NCBI RefSeq assembly: GCF_038958875.1
Contig: NZ_CP152407.1
Coordinates: 3,107,501 to 3,171,500, forward strand
Length of the DNA: 64,000 nucleotides
DNA from: Acidovorax sp. FHTAMBA
GTDB taxonomy: Bacteria; Pseudomonadota; Gammaproteobacteria; Burkholderiales; Burkholderiaceae_C
Direction: 5' to 3'
Every line of letters begins with the position of its first letter. Positions within the stretch are counted from its first letter, which is position 1. Of this stretch, positions 1 to 8,102 are shown one piece after another. Made by a program: the position numbers and the translations under genes. A model generated the notes under the pieces. That model saw nothing but the letters and a program-made list of their open reading frames with translations. It had not been told where the DNA came from and did no database searches.

Positions 1-1411
1 GGTAGCTCCATACCGTGGATTGCTGACTGCGAAGGGTATTGAGCAGGTTGTCGCGGCTCGGATCGATGAACACACTGCCCAGCAGCCGGGTGCGCGCGTT
101 GTAGCCCGTGCCGGGCGCCGTGACCGGCAGGTAAGAGGCATCCAGGATGTCGCCGGCCGTGAGTATGGTGGGGCCATCGGGGTTGAAGTTCTGCATCATC
201 ACAAAGCGCTCGGCGTCGGAGATCTTCATGCCCGGCTTGCCGCCCAGCAGCGCCAGGAAAGGCGCAAAAAGCTTGCCCTCCTCGCCCGTGTAGCCAGACA
301 GCACGGGCACCTTGTGGAAGCGGCCAGCGCCTATTTCTGCGATCGGGTCTGCGGGCACCACCACGCCATCAGGGATGGGGCCCGAGCCCGTGAGACCGTT
401 CTTGAGCACCGTCTGCAGCACTACCCGCGCGTCCTTGCCACGCAGGTAGCTGGCTACCTGCGCGGGGGTCCATCCCGCAACGAGCGCCTGTGCATCGGCA
501 AGCGCAGGCGCCAGGCCATCGGCCAGCGCCAGATGCGCCAGCAGCATGCCCGCCTGCGCGGTGTACCGGGAGGCCGGGTTGAGCGTGGGAATCGAACCGG
601 GCGGCAGGTTCGTCGCCAGCGAGATTCCGCCACTGACCGGTAAGAGCTTGTGGAACAACCCCGCAGCCTGGGGCGCGACCAGCAGCGCCAGCGCGTTGAT
701 GGCGCCTGCGGACTGCCCCATCAGCGTGACATTGCCAGCATTGCCGCCAAAGCTGGCAATGTTGTTCTGGATGAAGCGAAGTGCCTGCACGTTGTCGAGC
801 AGCGCGTAGTTGCCGGTATAGGGCTGCGTGCCGGTGTGCAGTGGCGGCATCTGGAAGTAGCCCAGAACGTCGAGCCGGTAGTTGGCCGTGACCACGACGG
901 CGTTGGCAGACCGTGCCAGCGCAGCGCCGTCGTAGACGGGATCGGCCGTATAGCCCGAGATGGCACTACCGCCATGCAGGAACAGCAGCACAGGCAGCTT
1001 GTCTTGCGAGGTGGCTGGGCGCCAGATATTGAGGGTCAGGCAGTCTTCGCTGCCTACCGGCGTGCCCAGGGTCTCGCCAATCGTGTTGTCAAACCGGTTG
1101 TTGGCACCGGGGCCGTAGATGCGGCCCATTTGCAGGCAGGCACTGCCAAAACGCGTGGCGTCACGCTCTCCGGACCAGGCGGCCGGGGCTGCGGGCGGTT
1201 GCCAGCGCAGCTCGCCCACGGGTGGCTTGGCAAACGGAACACCTTTCCATGCGTAGGTGCCAGTCACCGCACTGTCGTCCACGCCGCGCAAGGTGCCGTA
1301 CACCGTCTCGCGCACCTCGGGCGCAGAGCCGGAACCACCGCCGCAGCCCACCATTGCTGCGGCCGAAAACACCGCTCCCAACCATTGCAAACGCCAGCGC
1401 GAATCGACCAT
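1..1411 (-). CDS. Carboxylesterase type B, probable lipoprotein (3' end beyond window)
   Basis: An alpha/beta-hydrolase of the carboxylesterase type B (COesterase) family. Reading left from the ATG at 1411 there is one open frame of 470 codons to the window edge; the last 50-80 residues of a normal 500-550 residue enzyme lie outside. The N-terminus is a signal peptide ending AAAMVGC, so the protein is probably lipid-anchored after export. The oxyanion-hole HGG is near residue 147 and the nucleophile motif GQSAG puts the catalytic Ser at residue 234; the family more often has GESAG. It is divergent from an AraC-type regulator, which probably controls it. The substrate is unknown. Confidence 0.85.
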   Translation of the reverse strand, partial: MVDSRWRLQWLGAVFSAAAMVGCGGGSGSAPEVRETVYGTLRGVDDSAVTGTYAWKGVPFAKPPVGELRWQPPAAPAAWSGERDATRFGSACLQMGRIYGPGANNRFDNTIGETLGTPVGSEDCLTLNIWRPATSQDKLPVLLFLHGGSAISGYTADPVYDGAALARSANAVVVTANYRLDVLGYFQMPPLHTGTQPYTGNYALLDNVQALRFIQNNIASFGGNAGNVTLMGQSAGAINALALLVAPQAAGLFHKLLPVSGGISLATNLPPGSIPTLNPASRYTAQAGMLLAHLALADGLAPALADAQALVAGWTPAQVASYLRGKDARVVLQTVLKNGLTGSGPIPDGVVVPADPIAEIGAGRFHKVPVLSGYTGEEGKLFAPFLALLGGKPGMKISDAERFVMMQNFNPDGPTILTAGDILDASYLPVTAPGTGYNARTRLLGSVFIDPSRDNLLNTLRSQQSTVWSY

Positions 1412-1605
1412 GTCTTGTCTCCTTGGGGGTTTTCAGGAATGGGTCGGGCCTCTGTCTGCAGTCACACTACGGGCAGGGCACAACCTCGGAGGCGATTGTG
1501 GGAACCGGGTGGCGTTTGACTACTATCGCAACTTTGCCAAAACACTGACTTCAGGCCACCACCGCGCGTAAACCCTGATCCGCCATTTCTCCCATTCGCC
1601 ACTCC

Positions 1606-2655
1606 ATGACTCCCCGCACAAGCTCTGCCGCCTGGGTGCGCGGCATCACCGACATGATGGCCGCCGAAGGCTTGCCTGCTGCCGAGTTATGCGCCGAAGC
1701 GGGCATCGATCTGGCATCACTGCAACTGCCACAAACCCGTGTGGACGTGGACAAGATCAGCCGCCTATGGGAGCTGGCGGTGGCACGTTCGGGCAAGGTG
1801 GCGCTGGGGCTGTGCCCGCAGCTCACGGCGCGCTACGGCAATGTGGATGTGGTGGGCTACGCGCTGGCGTCCGGCCCCAACCTGTTGGTGGGTTTTCAGC
1901 ACCTCATACGCCACATGGCGGTGATTTCGGACTGCACCACCTTCGCGCTGGAGCGCGATGTGCGCGGCTACTGGATATCCATCGCGCACATCGGTGCCAC
2001 CCGCCCCATTCCGCGCCAGCGTGTCGAATACGCGCTGCTAACGCTGTTCACGCTGTGTTGCTGGCTCACGCGCCGCGAGCTTCGGCCTCTGGCGGTGGAG
2101 CTGATCACGCCGCAGCCCGCAGCCACCAACGAGTCGCCCTACCACGTAGCGTTTGGCATGCTGCCCCGCTTTGGGCAGGCAACCAACCGGTTTCTGCTGG
2201 CCGAGGCTGATCTGTTGGCCGACATACCCACCCACAACCCCAGTCTGTGGGCCCTGCACGAGCGGCTGGTAGAGACCGAACTGGACCACCTGGGCCAGTC
2301 TCTCACCAGCACGCGCGTGCGCACCGAGGTAGCCCGCGTCCTGCACCGGGGCGAGCCCCGCCGCGAAGACGTGGCCGCGCGCCTGCACCTGACGGACCGC
2401 ACGCTGCAGCGGCGCCTGCAGGCCGAATCCGTCAGCTACCAGCAGCTGCTGGACGACACCCGCTGTGAACTGGCACGCCAGTACCTCTGCGACGAGCGCC
2501 GAAGCCTGGCCGAGGTGGCCGACCTGCTGGGCTTTGCCGACCAGAGCAACCTGTTTCGGGCCTGCAAGCGCTGGTTTGGCCTCCCGCCGGGCCAGTACCG
2601 CGCGCAGGTGCTGTACCCTGAGGCCGAAGGCCAAGGCTCTACCCAGGCCGCATAG
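1606..2655 (+). CDS. AraC-family transcriptional regulator
   Basis: A 349-residue regulator with an N-terminal ligand-sensing region of the type found in OruR/ArgR-like AraC proteins (residues about 20-210) and a C-terminal AraC double helix-turn-helix (about 245-335). The second helix-turn-helix contains LAEVADLLGFADQSNLFRA and ends in the usual FGLPPGQYR. The start is the ATG at 1606. The gene is divergent from the carboxylesterase across a 194-bp gap with no other gene, so control of the esterase and of itself is the simplest reading. The inducer is not visible from sequence, though a hydrolysable ester or its product is plausible. Confidence 0.85.
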   Translation: MTPRTSSAAWVRGITDMMAAEGLPAAELCAEAGIDLASLQLPQTRVDVDKISRLWELAVARSGKVALGLCPQLTARYGNVDVVGYALASGPNLLVGFQHLIRHMAVISDCTTFALERDVRGYWISIAHIGATRPIPRQRVEYALLTLFTLCCWLTRRELRPLAVELITPQPAATNESPYHVAFGMLPRFGQATNRFLLAEADLLADIPTHNPSLWALHERLVETELDHLGQSLTSTRVRTEVARVLHRGEPRREDVAARLHLTDRTLQRRLQAESVSYQQLLDDTRCELARQYLCDERRSLAEVADLLGFADQSNLFRACKRWFGLPPGQYRAQVLYPEAEGQGSTQAA

Positions 2656-2717
2656 GCCGGGCCGTGGTCCAAGGCCCTGCAAGCGCCGGGGCATCCGGGG
2701 TGCGAGACAATCCACCC

Positions 2718-4202
2718 ATGAACCTGCCCGCCGAAAGCGTGACCCCCATCGCCGATATCGGCCTGGCCTGGAAGCACGGATTTGCCGCCCTGGGACCGGA
2801 CTTTTTCACCGAACTGCGCCCCACTCCGCTGCCCGCCCCCCACTGGGTGGGCACCAGCACTGCCGTTGCACAGCTGATCGGCCTGGACGCTGACTGGCTG
2901 CAGCGGGACGAAGCCCTGCAAGCCTTCACCGGCAATACGCTGCTTGCAGGCTCTCGGCCCCTGGCCAGCGTCTACAGCGGCCACCAGTTCGGCGTGTGGG
3001 CCGGCCAACTGGGTGACGGCCGCGCCATCTTGCTGGGCGAGACCGCTGCGGGCCTCGAAATCCAGCTCAAGGGCGCTGGCCGCACCCCCTACTCCCGCAT
3101 GGGCGACGGGCGCGCTGTGCTGCGCTCCAGCATCCGTGAATTTTTGTGCAGCGAGGCCATGCATGGCCTGGGCATTCCGACATCGCGCGCACTGTGCATC
3201 ACCGGTTCGCCCGCACCCGTGCGCCGCGAAGAGGTGGAGACGGCATCCGTAGTGACGCGGGTGGCCCCCAGCTTTGTGCGTTTTGGCCATTTCGAGCACT
3301 TTGCAGCCAACGACCTGCAAGCACAGCTCAAGACCCTGGCCGACTACGTTATCAACCGCTATTACCCCGAATGCCGGGACACCCGCGACTTCGGCGGCAA
3401 CGCGTATGCCGCCCTGCTACAGGCCGTGAGCGAACGCACCGCACACCTGATGGCACAGTGGCAGGCCGTGGGCTTTTGCCATGGGGTGATGAACACCGAC
3501 AACATGAGCATCCTGGGCCTGACGATCGACTACGGCCCTTTCCAGTTTCTGGACGCCTTTATGCCCGGCCATGTGTGCAACCACAGCGACCACCAGGGCC
3601 GCTATGCCTACAACCGCCAGCCCAATGTGGCGTACTGGAACCTGTTCTGCCTGGCGCAGGCCTTGTTGCCGCTGATCGGCGACCCGGAGCTGGCAAAAGC
3701 TGCCCTGGAGTCCTACAAAACCGTCTTCCCGGAAGCGTTCATGGCCCGCATGCGCAGCAAACTCGGGCTGGCCCAGGCGCGCGAGCAAGACGCAGAACTG
3801 ATCGACGGCATCCTGGTGCTGCTGGCCCAGAACGGGGTGGACTACACCATCTTCTGGCGCCGCCTGTCGCACGCGGTGCAGACAAGTGACTTCGAGCTGG
3901 TGCGCGACCTGTTCGCCGACCGTTCCGCATTTGACGACTGGATGCTATCATATTCAGAGCTGTTGGCGCTTGATGGTAAAGCGCTGGCGGCCAATTTGAT
4001 GCTCAATACCAATCCCAAGTTTGTATTGCGCAACCACCTGGGCGAGCAGGCCATCCGCGCCGCGAAACTTGGCGATTTCAGTGAACTCCAAACCCTGCAG
4101 CGGCTGCTGGAGCGCCCTTTTGAAGAGCACCCCGGGCACGACGCCTACGCAGCCTTCCCGCCCGACTGGGCCTCCTCCATCGAGATCAGCTGCTCATCAT
4201 GA
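2718..4202 (+). CDS. selO: Protein adenylyltransferase SelO (YdiU family)
   Basis: A pseudokinase-fold enzyme that transfers AMP from ATP to Ser, Thr or Tyr of target proteins, linked in other bacteria to redox homeostasis. The ATG at 2718 gives 494 residues, the normal family length; an upstream in-frame extension is not needed. Family motifs seen are YSGHQFG, QLGDGRA, LKGAGRTPYSR, RSSIREFLCSEAM and the metal-binding pair MNTDN...DYGPF. The protein ends CSS; in animal SelO the matching Cys is selenocysteine. The stop overlaps the msrB start (ATGA), implying translational coupling. Residues about 409-428 are written by a copy of the window's dispersed palindromic repeat, in a normally variable stretch. 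Confidence 0.93.
   Translation: MNLPAESVTPIADIGLAWKHGFAALGPDFFTELRPTPLPAPHWVGTSTAVAQLIGLDADWLQRDEALQAFTGNTLLAGSRPLASVYSGHQFGVWAGQLGDGRAILLGETAAGLEIQLKGAGRTPYSRMGDGRAVLRSSIREFLCSEAMHGLGIPTSRALCITGSPAPVRREEVETASVVTRVAPSFVRFGHFEHFAANDLQAQLKTLADYVINRYYPECRDTRDFGGNAYAALLQAVSERTAHLMAQWQAVGFCHGVMNTDNMSILGLTIDYGPFQFLDAFMPGHVCNHSDHQGRYAYNRQPNVAYWNLFCLAQALLPLIGDPELAKAALESYKTVFPEAFMARMRSKLGLAQAREQDAELIDGILVLLAQNGVDYTIFWRRLSHAVQTSDFELVRDLFADRSAFDDWMLSYSELLALDGKALAANLMLNTNPKFVLRNHLGEQAIRAAKLGDFSELQTLQRLLERPFEEHPGHDAYAAFPPDWASSIEISCSS
3942..4000 (+). repeat. Dispersed palindromic repeat, in-frame copy inside selO
   Basis: Resembles the 50-bp repeat seen between genes elsewhere in the window: an AT-rich left flank, the stem arms ggcgctt and aagcgctgg at 3965-3987, and a right flank like ggccaatttg. 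It is read without stops as part of SelO. Where the intergenic copies have the stop-containing gatggataag, this one has gatggtaaag. Confidence 0.6.
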
Positions 4203-4612
4203 CCTACCCCGTTCAGAAATCCGATGCCGAATGGCAAGCCATCCTCAAGGACAAGGGCGCCGAGCCCGCCGCCCTGCAGGTGACACGCCACGCCGCCACC
4301 GAACGCCCTTTCACCGGCAAATTCGAAGCCCACTGGGCCGATGGCAGCTACCACTGCATTTGCTGCGGTGCGAAATTGTTCGATTCGGTGACCAAGTTTG
4401 ACGCCGGCTGCGGCTGGCCCAGTTTCTCCGAAGCCATCCCCGGTGCCATCACCGAGATCGTGGACCGCAGCCATGGCATGGTCCGCACCGAGACGGTGTG
4501 TGCACAATGCGGGGCCCACCTGGGCCATGTCTTTGACGATGGCCCCGCGCCCACCGGCCTTCGCTACTGCATGAACTCGGCCTCGCTGGATTTCGAGTCC
4601 GGCAAGGACTGA
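4199..4612 (+). CDS. msrB: Peptide-methionine (R)-S-oxide reductase MsrB
   Basis: Reduces methionine-R-sulfoxide in proteins back to methionine, using thioredoxin. The protein is 137 residues, a single MsrB domain. A structural zinc site is formed by C53/C56 and C101/C104. The catalytic Cys is C124 in RYCMNS, and C71 in GCGWPSF is the likely resolving Cys. The ATG at 4199 overlaps the selO stop by four bases, so expression is probably coupled to SelO. No signal peptide is present, indicating a cytoplasmic enzyme. yciB follows 24 bp downstream on the same strand. Confidence 0.95.
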   Translation: MTYPVQKSDAEWQAILKDKGAEPAALQVTRHAATERPFTGKFEAHWADGSYHCICCGAKLFDSVTKFDAGCGWPSFSEAIPGAITEIVDRSHGMVRTETVCAQCGAHLGHVFDDGPAPTGLRYCMNSASLDFESGKD

Positions 4613-4636
4613 GCCCCGAGACCCGCCCCTGAACCC

Positions 4637-5176
4637 ATGAAAATCCTGATCGACTTCTTTCCCATCCTGCTGTTCTTCGGGGCCTACAAGTTCTACGGCA
4701 TCTATGTGGGCACGGCGGTGCTCATGGCGGCCACCGTGGTACAGATGGGCCTCATTTACGCGATCGACCGGCGTCTGCAGACCATGCACAAGGTCACCCT
4801 GGTGCTGATCCTGCTGTTTGGCACCCTCACGCTGGTGCTGCAGGACGACCGCTTCATCAAATGGAAACCCACCGTGCTGTACGGCGCCATGGCCCTGGCG
4901 CTGGCTGTGGCCGTGTGGGTCATGAAGAAGAACTTCCTGAAGATGCTTCTGGGCAGCCAGCTGACGCTGCCGGAGGGCGTGTGGCACCGGCTGAACGTCG
5001 CCTGGATCGTGTATTGCGCGTTCATGTCGGCCATCAACGCCTATGTGGTCGTCAACTTCAGCACCGAGGCCTGGGTCGATTTCAAGCTCTGGGGCTACGC
5101 CTTCCCGCTGGTCTTCCTGGTGGGCCAGGGCATCTATGTGGCGCCCCATATCAAGGGCGACGAGCCTGCAGCCTGA
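4637..5176 (+). CDS. yciB: Inner-membrane protein YciB / septation protein A
   Basis: A 179-residue polytopic inner-membrane protein of the YciB (IspZ, intracellular septation protein A) family, associated in other bacteria with cell-envelope integrity and the division or elongation machinery. It begins MKILIDFFPILLFFGAYKFY, a family hallmark, followed by five or so hydrophobic segments and the conserved DDRFIKWKP loop. It lies between msrB and bolA with short gaps (24 and 13 bp), in the order yciB-bolA-ppiC that I recognise from other Burkholderiales. A precise biochemical role is not established. Confidence 0.93.
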   Translation: MKILIDFFPILLFFGAYKFYGIYVGTAVLMAATVVQMGLIYAIDRRLQTMHKVTLVLILLFGTLTLVLQDDRFIKWKPTVLYGAMALALAVAVWVMKKNFLKMLLGSQLTLPEGVWHRLNVAWIVYCAFMSAINAYVVVNFSTEAWVDFKLWGYAFPLVFLVGQGIYVAPHIKGDEPAA

Positions 5177-5189
5177 AGGACCACATCAC

Positions 5190-5450
5190 ATGAACACCCT
5201 CGCCCAGCAAATGCACCAGACCCTGGCGGACCGTCTTGCACCCACCGCCCTGGAGGTGCTTGACGAAAGCGCCGCCCACGCAGGCCATGCCGGGGCCAAT
5301 GGCACCGGTTTTGGCACCCATTTCCGGGTCCGCATTTCGTCACCTTTGTTTACAGGCAAGCCCCGCGTCGCGCAGCACCGCCTTGTGTATGATGCGCTGC
5401 AAGAATTTATTGACCAAGGCGTTCACGCCCTCGCCATTGAAGTTCTCTGA
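5190..5450 (+). CDS. BolA family protein
   Basis: An 86-residue BolA/IbaG-like protein; such proteins usually partner monothiol glutaredoxins in iron-sulfur handling, and BolA itself also acts in envelope stress responses. The ATG at 5190 begins MNTLAQQMHQTLADRL. The conserved core H-x(n)-F-x-V-x-I-S-x-x-F is visible as THFRVRISSPLFTGKPRVAQ, followed by HRLVYDAL and the C-terminal HALAIEVL. It sits 13 bp after yciB and 66 bp before a peptidyl-prolyl isomerase, in one transcription unit. BolA cannot be separated from IbaG by sequence alone here. Confidence 0.9.
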   Translation: MNTLAQQMHQTLADRLAPTALEVLDESAAHAGHAGANGTGFGTHFRVRISSPLFTGKPRVAQHRLVYDALQEFIDQGVHALAIEVL

Positions 5451-5516
5451 ACCGGCCCCAACTCCACAGCTGCCGGATCTCAGCTGGCATACAACCCCTC
5501 TTTTTTTGGATTTCGC

Positions 5517-6302
5517 ATGAAGAAACAGCTCCTGTCCGGCCTCGTGGCCGCTGCCGTGCTGGGCACGTTGGCCCTGCCCGTTTCCGCCCAGAATGTCGCC
5601 ATCGTCAATGGCAAGGCCGTTCCCAAGGAACGTGTCGAAGCGCTCAAGCAGCAAGTGGAGCGTTCGGGCCGCCCTGTGACGCCGGACATCGAAGGTCAGA
5701 TCAAGGAAGAAGTCATCGCCCGCGAGATCTTCATGCAGGAAGCGCAAAAGCGTGGCCTGGAAGCATCGGCCGATTACAAGGCGCAAATGGAGCTGGCCCG
5801 CCAGACCATCCTCATCCGCGAGCTGTTTGCTGACTACCAGAAGACAAACCCGGTGACCGATGCCGAAATCCAGGCCGAGTACGACAAATTCGTTGCCGCC
5901 AACAGTGGCAAGGAATACAAGGCCAGCCACATCCTGGTGGAAAAGGAAGCCGACGCAAAAGCGATCATCGCGTCCATCAAGAAGGGCGCCAAGTTTGAAG
6001 ACATCGCCAAGAAGCAATCCAAGGACCCGGGCTCCGGCGCCAAGGGTGGCGATCTGGACTGGGCCAATCCCGCCAGCTACGTGAGCGAGTTCACGGAAGC
6101 GCTCGTCAAGCTCGAAAAGGGCAAGATGACCGAGGCGCCTGTGAAGAGCCAGTTTGGCTGGCACGTGATTCGCCTGGACGATGTGCGCCAGGCCGAACTG
6201 CCCAAGCTGGAAGAAGTGAAGCCCCAGGTGGCCCAGCAATTGCAGCAGCAAAAACTGGCCAAATTCCAGGAAGACCTGCGCGCCAAGGCCAAGGTCGAGT
6301 AA
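5517..6302 (+). CDS. Periplasmic peptidyl-prolyl cis-trans isomerase (PpiC/SurA type)
   Basis: A 261-residue secreted foldase. Residues 1-22 form a signal peptide (MKKQLL then a hydrophobic run ending VSAQ). An N-terminal SurA/trigger-like helical region (about 25-135) precedes a parvulin rotamase domain (about 137-230) with KASHILV, the GAKFEDIAKKQSKDPGS core and SQFGWHVIRLDD. It probably assists folding of periplasmic and outer-membrane proteins. It is the last gene of the selO-msrB-yciB-bolA-ppiC cluster and is followed by a strong terminator at 6353-6382. Confidence 0.9.
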   Translation: MKKQLLSGLVAAAVLGTLALPVSAQNVAIVNGKAVPKERVEALKQQVERSGRPVTPDIEGQIKEEVIAREIFMQEAQKRGLEASADYKAQMELARQTILIRELFADYQKTNPVTDAEIQAEYDKFVAANSGKEYKASHILVEKEADAKAIIASIKKGAKFEDIAKKQSKDPGSGAKGGDLDWANPASYVSEFTEALVKLEKGKMTEAPVKSQFGWHVIRLDDVRQAELPKLEEVKPQVAQQLQQQKLAKFQEDLRAKAKVE

Positions 6303-6352
6303 TCTGCACAGAGCATCTGCACAGAGCATCTGCACCGCAGATGCAATGCCAC

Positions 6353-6382
6353 AAAAAAACGCGGCCCAGGCCGCGTTTTTTT
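6353..6382. terminator. Bidirectional rho-independent terminator
   Basis: Seven A, a GC-rich stem cgcggc / gccgcg with loop ccag (6360-6375), then seven T. It serves the plus-strand ppiC operon and, read on the other strand, the DUF1624 gene that ends at 6427. It is preceded by two and a half tandem copies of a 13-bp unit (ctgcacagagcat) at about 6304-6336. Confidence 0.85.
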
Positions 6383-6426
6383 GTGGGCGCGCCAGACAGC
6401 GCCGGCGAGCCACGGTTGGTCCCAAC

Positions 6427-7230
6427 CTACCCCTGCACGCCCCTGGACATCCAGGCCACCACCATCAGCACCCCGATCATGACCGGCTGGTGCAACATGT
6501 AGTAGCTCAAACTCCATTGTCCCAGCGTCGCGAGCGGCCGCAGGCCACCCGGCAGCTTCCATGGAAGCCAATGCTGCCTGCCCCTGGCCATGGCCCACTG
6601 GCCAGACGCCAGCCCCCACCACAGCACGCCCAGCCATGGAAACACGGGAACATAGTCCTCTGTGAAAGGCTTGCGAGACACCAGACCCAACCAGTTGAAA
6701 GCGCGCCCATTGAACCAGGGTGCAGCCTCGACCCAGGGCCCCGAGAGCAACAGGTGCGCGACAGACGGCAGCGCCAGCGCAACCAGCCCCGCCAGCCACA
6801 ACCAGCGCCCCCAGCCTGCCGTGCACCGTGCGACAAGCAGCATCACCGCCATGCCATGCAGCACCCCAAAATGGATGAAGCTCTGAGGAAACATCACGAA
6901 AGAGCCCGCAGACACCAGCAATGCGCAGCCAGCGATCTGCAACCACCGCCGACCAAAACGAAGCCACCCCTGCCCCTGGTGCAGCGCGATCGCCTGCCCC
7001 AGCCCGGCACAGAACAGGAACAGGCTCACGATCACCGTCCGCTGGGACGTCCAGAACGGATCGGCGCGAAAATTCTGGGGCCAGAACCCCAGGTGGCTCA
7101 GGTCAAAGCAGAAGTGGAAAACCGTCATCCACACCATGGCCAACCCGCGCAGGGCATCCACGCCCTCGTAGCGCGGTGAGCGCTGCGACGTGGCAAATGA
7201 GTCGGTCAACAAAGAGGGCGCACGGTGCAT
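6427..7230 (-). CDS. DUF1624 (heparan-alpha-glucosaminide N-acetyltransferase-like) membrane protein
   Basis: A 267-residue polytopic inner-membrane protein. The family start motif GVDALRGLAMVWMTVFHFCF is seen, with about seven further hydrophobic segments and a late SLSYYMLHQPVMIG segment typical of membrane acyltransferases with the DUF1624/YeiB fold. The ATG at 7230 (MHRAPSLL) was preferred because the 57 upstream in-frame residues overlap the tRNA-Pro terminator. An acyl-transfer role on a surface or periplasmic sugar is inferred from the fold; no substrate is indicated. It stands alone on the minus strand and converges on the ppiC operon. Confidence 0.8.
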   Translation of the reverse strand: MHRAPSLLTDSFATSQRSPRYEGVDALRGLAMVWMTVFHFCFDLSHLGFWPQNFRADPFWTSQRTVIVSLFLFCAGLGQAIALHQGQGWLRFGRRWLQIAGCALLVSAGSFVMFPQSFIHFGVLHGMAVMLLVARCTAGWGRWLWLAGLVALALPSVAHLLLSGPWVEAAPWFNGRAFNWLGLVSRKPFTEDYVPVFPWLGVLWWGLASGQWAMARGRQHWLPWKLPGGLRPLATLGQWSLSYYMLHQPVMIGVLMVVAWMSRGVQG

Positions 7231-7359
7231 GGCAATACCGTCAAAAGCTGGGCGCGGGCCAGTACCCGCCAGAGGAGCCAATGGTACGCATTTACACGGT
7301 CCCGGCTGGCACCAAAGGCCAAACCGATGAACTCGATACAGAGTGGTTGGGGTGCCAAA

Positions 7360-7394
7360 GAAAAAAGGCCTTGCAGCGTGTGCTGCAAGGCCTT
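7360..7394 (-). terminator. Rho-independent terminator after tRNA-Pro
   Basis: On the minus strand a 13-bp perfect stem (7365-7377 with 7382-7394, loop of four) is followed by a run of T (the A run at 7360-7366). It lies directly downstream of the tRNA-Pro 3' end at 7402. Confidence 0.8.
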
Positions 7395-7401
7395 CAGACA
7401 T

Positions 7402-7478
7402 TGGTCGGAGCGGCGGGATTCGAACTCGCGACCCTCTGCTCCCAAAGCAGATGCGCTACCAGGCTGCGCTACGCTCCG
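7402..7478 (-). tRNA. tRNA-Pro (anticodon UGG)
   Basis: A 77-nt cloverleaf with encoded CCA. The acceptor stem CGGAGCG pairs with CGCTCCG, the discriminator is A, and the T-loop GTTCGAATC is present. The anticodon loop TTTGGGA gives UGG, which reads CCA and probably other CCN proline codons. Transcription is leftward and ends at the hairpin at 7360-7394. It lies 86 bp downstream of infA. Confidence 0.97.
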
Positions 7479-7564
7479 ACAGCTAGTATTCTAACCCGGC
7501 AATCACCCTTATTTTGAAGTTCACAAATGCTTTTTGTGATTTTTTAGCACTGCCAGCAAAAAAT

Positions 7565-7819
7565 TCAACGGTTGCTGCTGGAAGGGCCAGGGCCGCGGCC
7601 AGCGAGGTGGCGGAATGTGATGCGCCCTTTGGAAAGGTCGTACGGAGACATCTCCAGCGAAACCTTGTCACCCGCCAAAATACGAATGTGGTGCTTGCGC
7701 ATCTTGCCGCCCGTATAGGCAATGAGCTGGTGACCATTGTCCAGCGTGACGCGAAAGCGCGAGTCAGGCAAGACTTCCGTCACGGAGCCTTGCATTTCAA
7801 TAAGTTCTTCTTTAGCCAT
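7565..7819 (-). CDS. infA: Translation initiation factor IF-1 (second-copy type)
   Basis: An 84-residue IF-1, the OB-fold factor that binds the 30S A site during initiation. It begins MAKEELIEMQGSVTEVLPDS and contains GHQLIAYTGGKMRKHHIRIL and SPYDLSKGRITFR. It is longer than the usual 72 residues through a C-terminal tail (GRGPGPSSSNR). It is not in a ribosomal-protein operon here, so it is probably the extra infA copy that many Burkholderiales carry beside the rpmJ-linked one; the other copy is outside the window. The ATG at 7819 has a GGAAGAGA ribosome-binding site. tRNA-Pro follows downstream on the same strand. Confidence 0.92.
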   Translation of the reverse strand: MAKEELIEMQGSVTEVLPDSRFRVTLDNGHQLIAYTGGKMRKHHIRILAGDKVSLEMSPYDLSKGRITFRHLAGRGPGPSSSNR

Positions 7820-8102
7820 GTTCTGAATCTCTTCCAACAAATATTCTGTGATCGGCGCCTGAACGCTGGATGCACCCACCACGGCACCTACGACGCGGTC
7901 GATGGTCGACACGCGGTGCATTGCGGGGCGGTGGGAGTCGCTGCACCCGGGGCGCAGATCAGGCAGAGGGCCGGGGAGACGGCTTCAATGGACAGCATGG
8001 GCGCTGTGCAAAGCCTTTCAATTGTACCGCGATGTACTGCGCGTTGCCTATGGCCTTGGTTCAAACCACCGTTACCCGCCCTCTCTGGCGTTGCGAAGGG
8101 CG

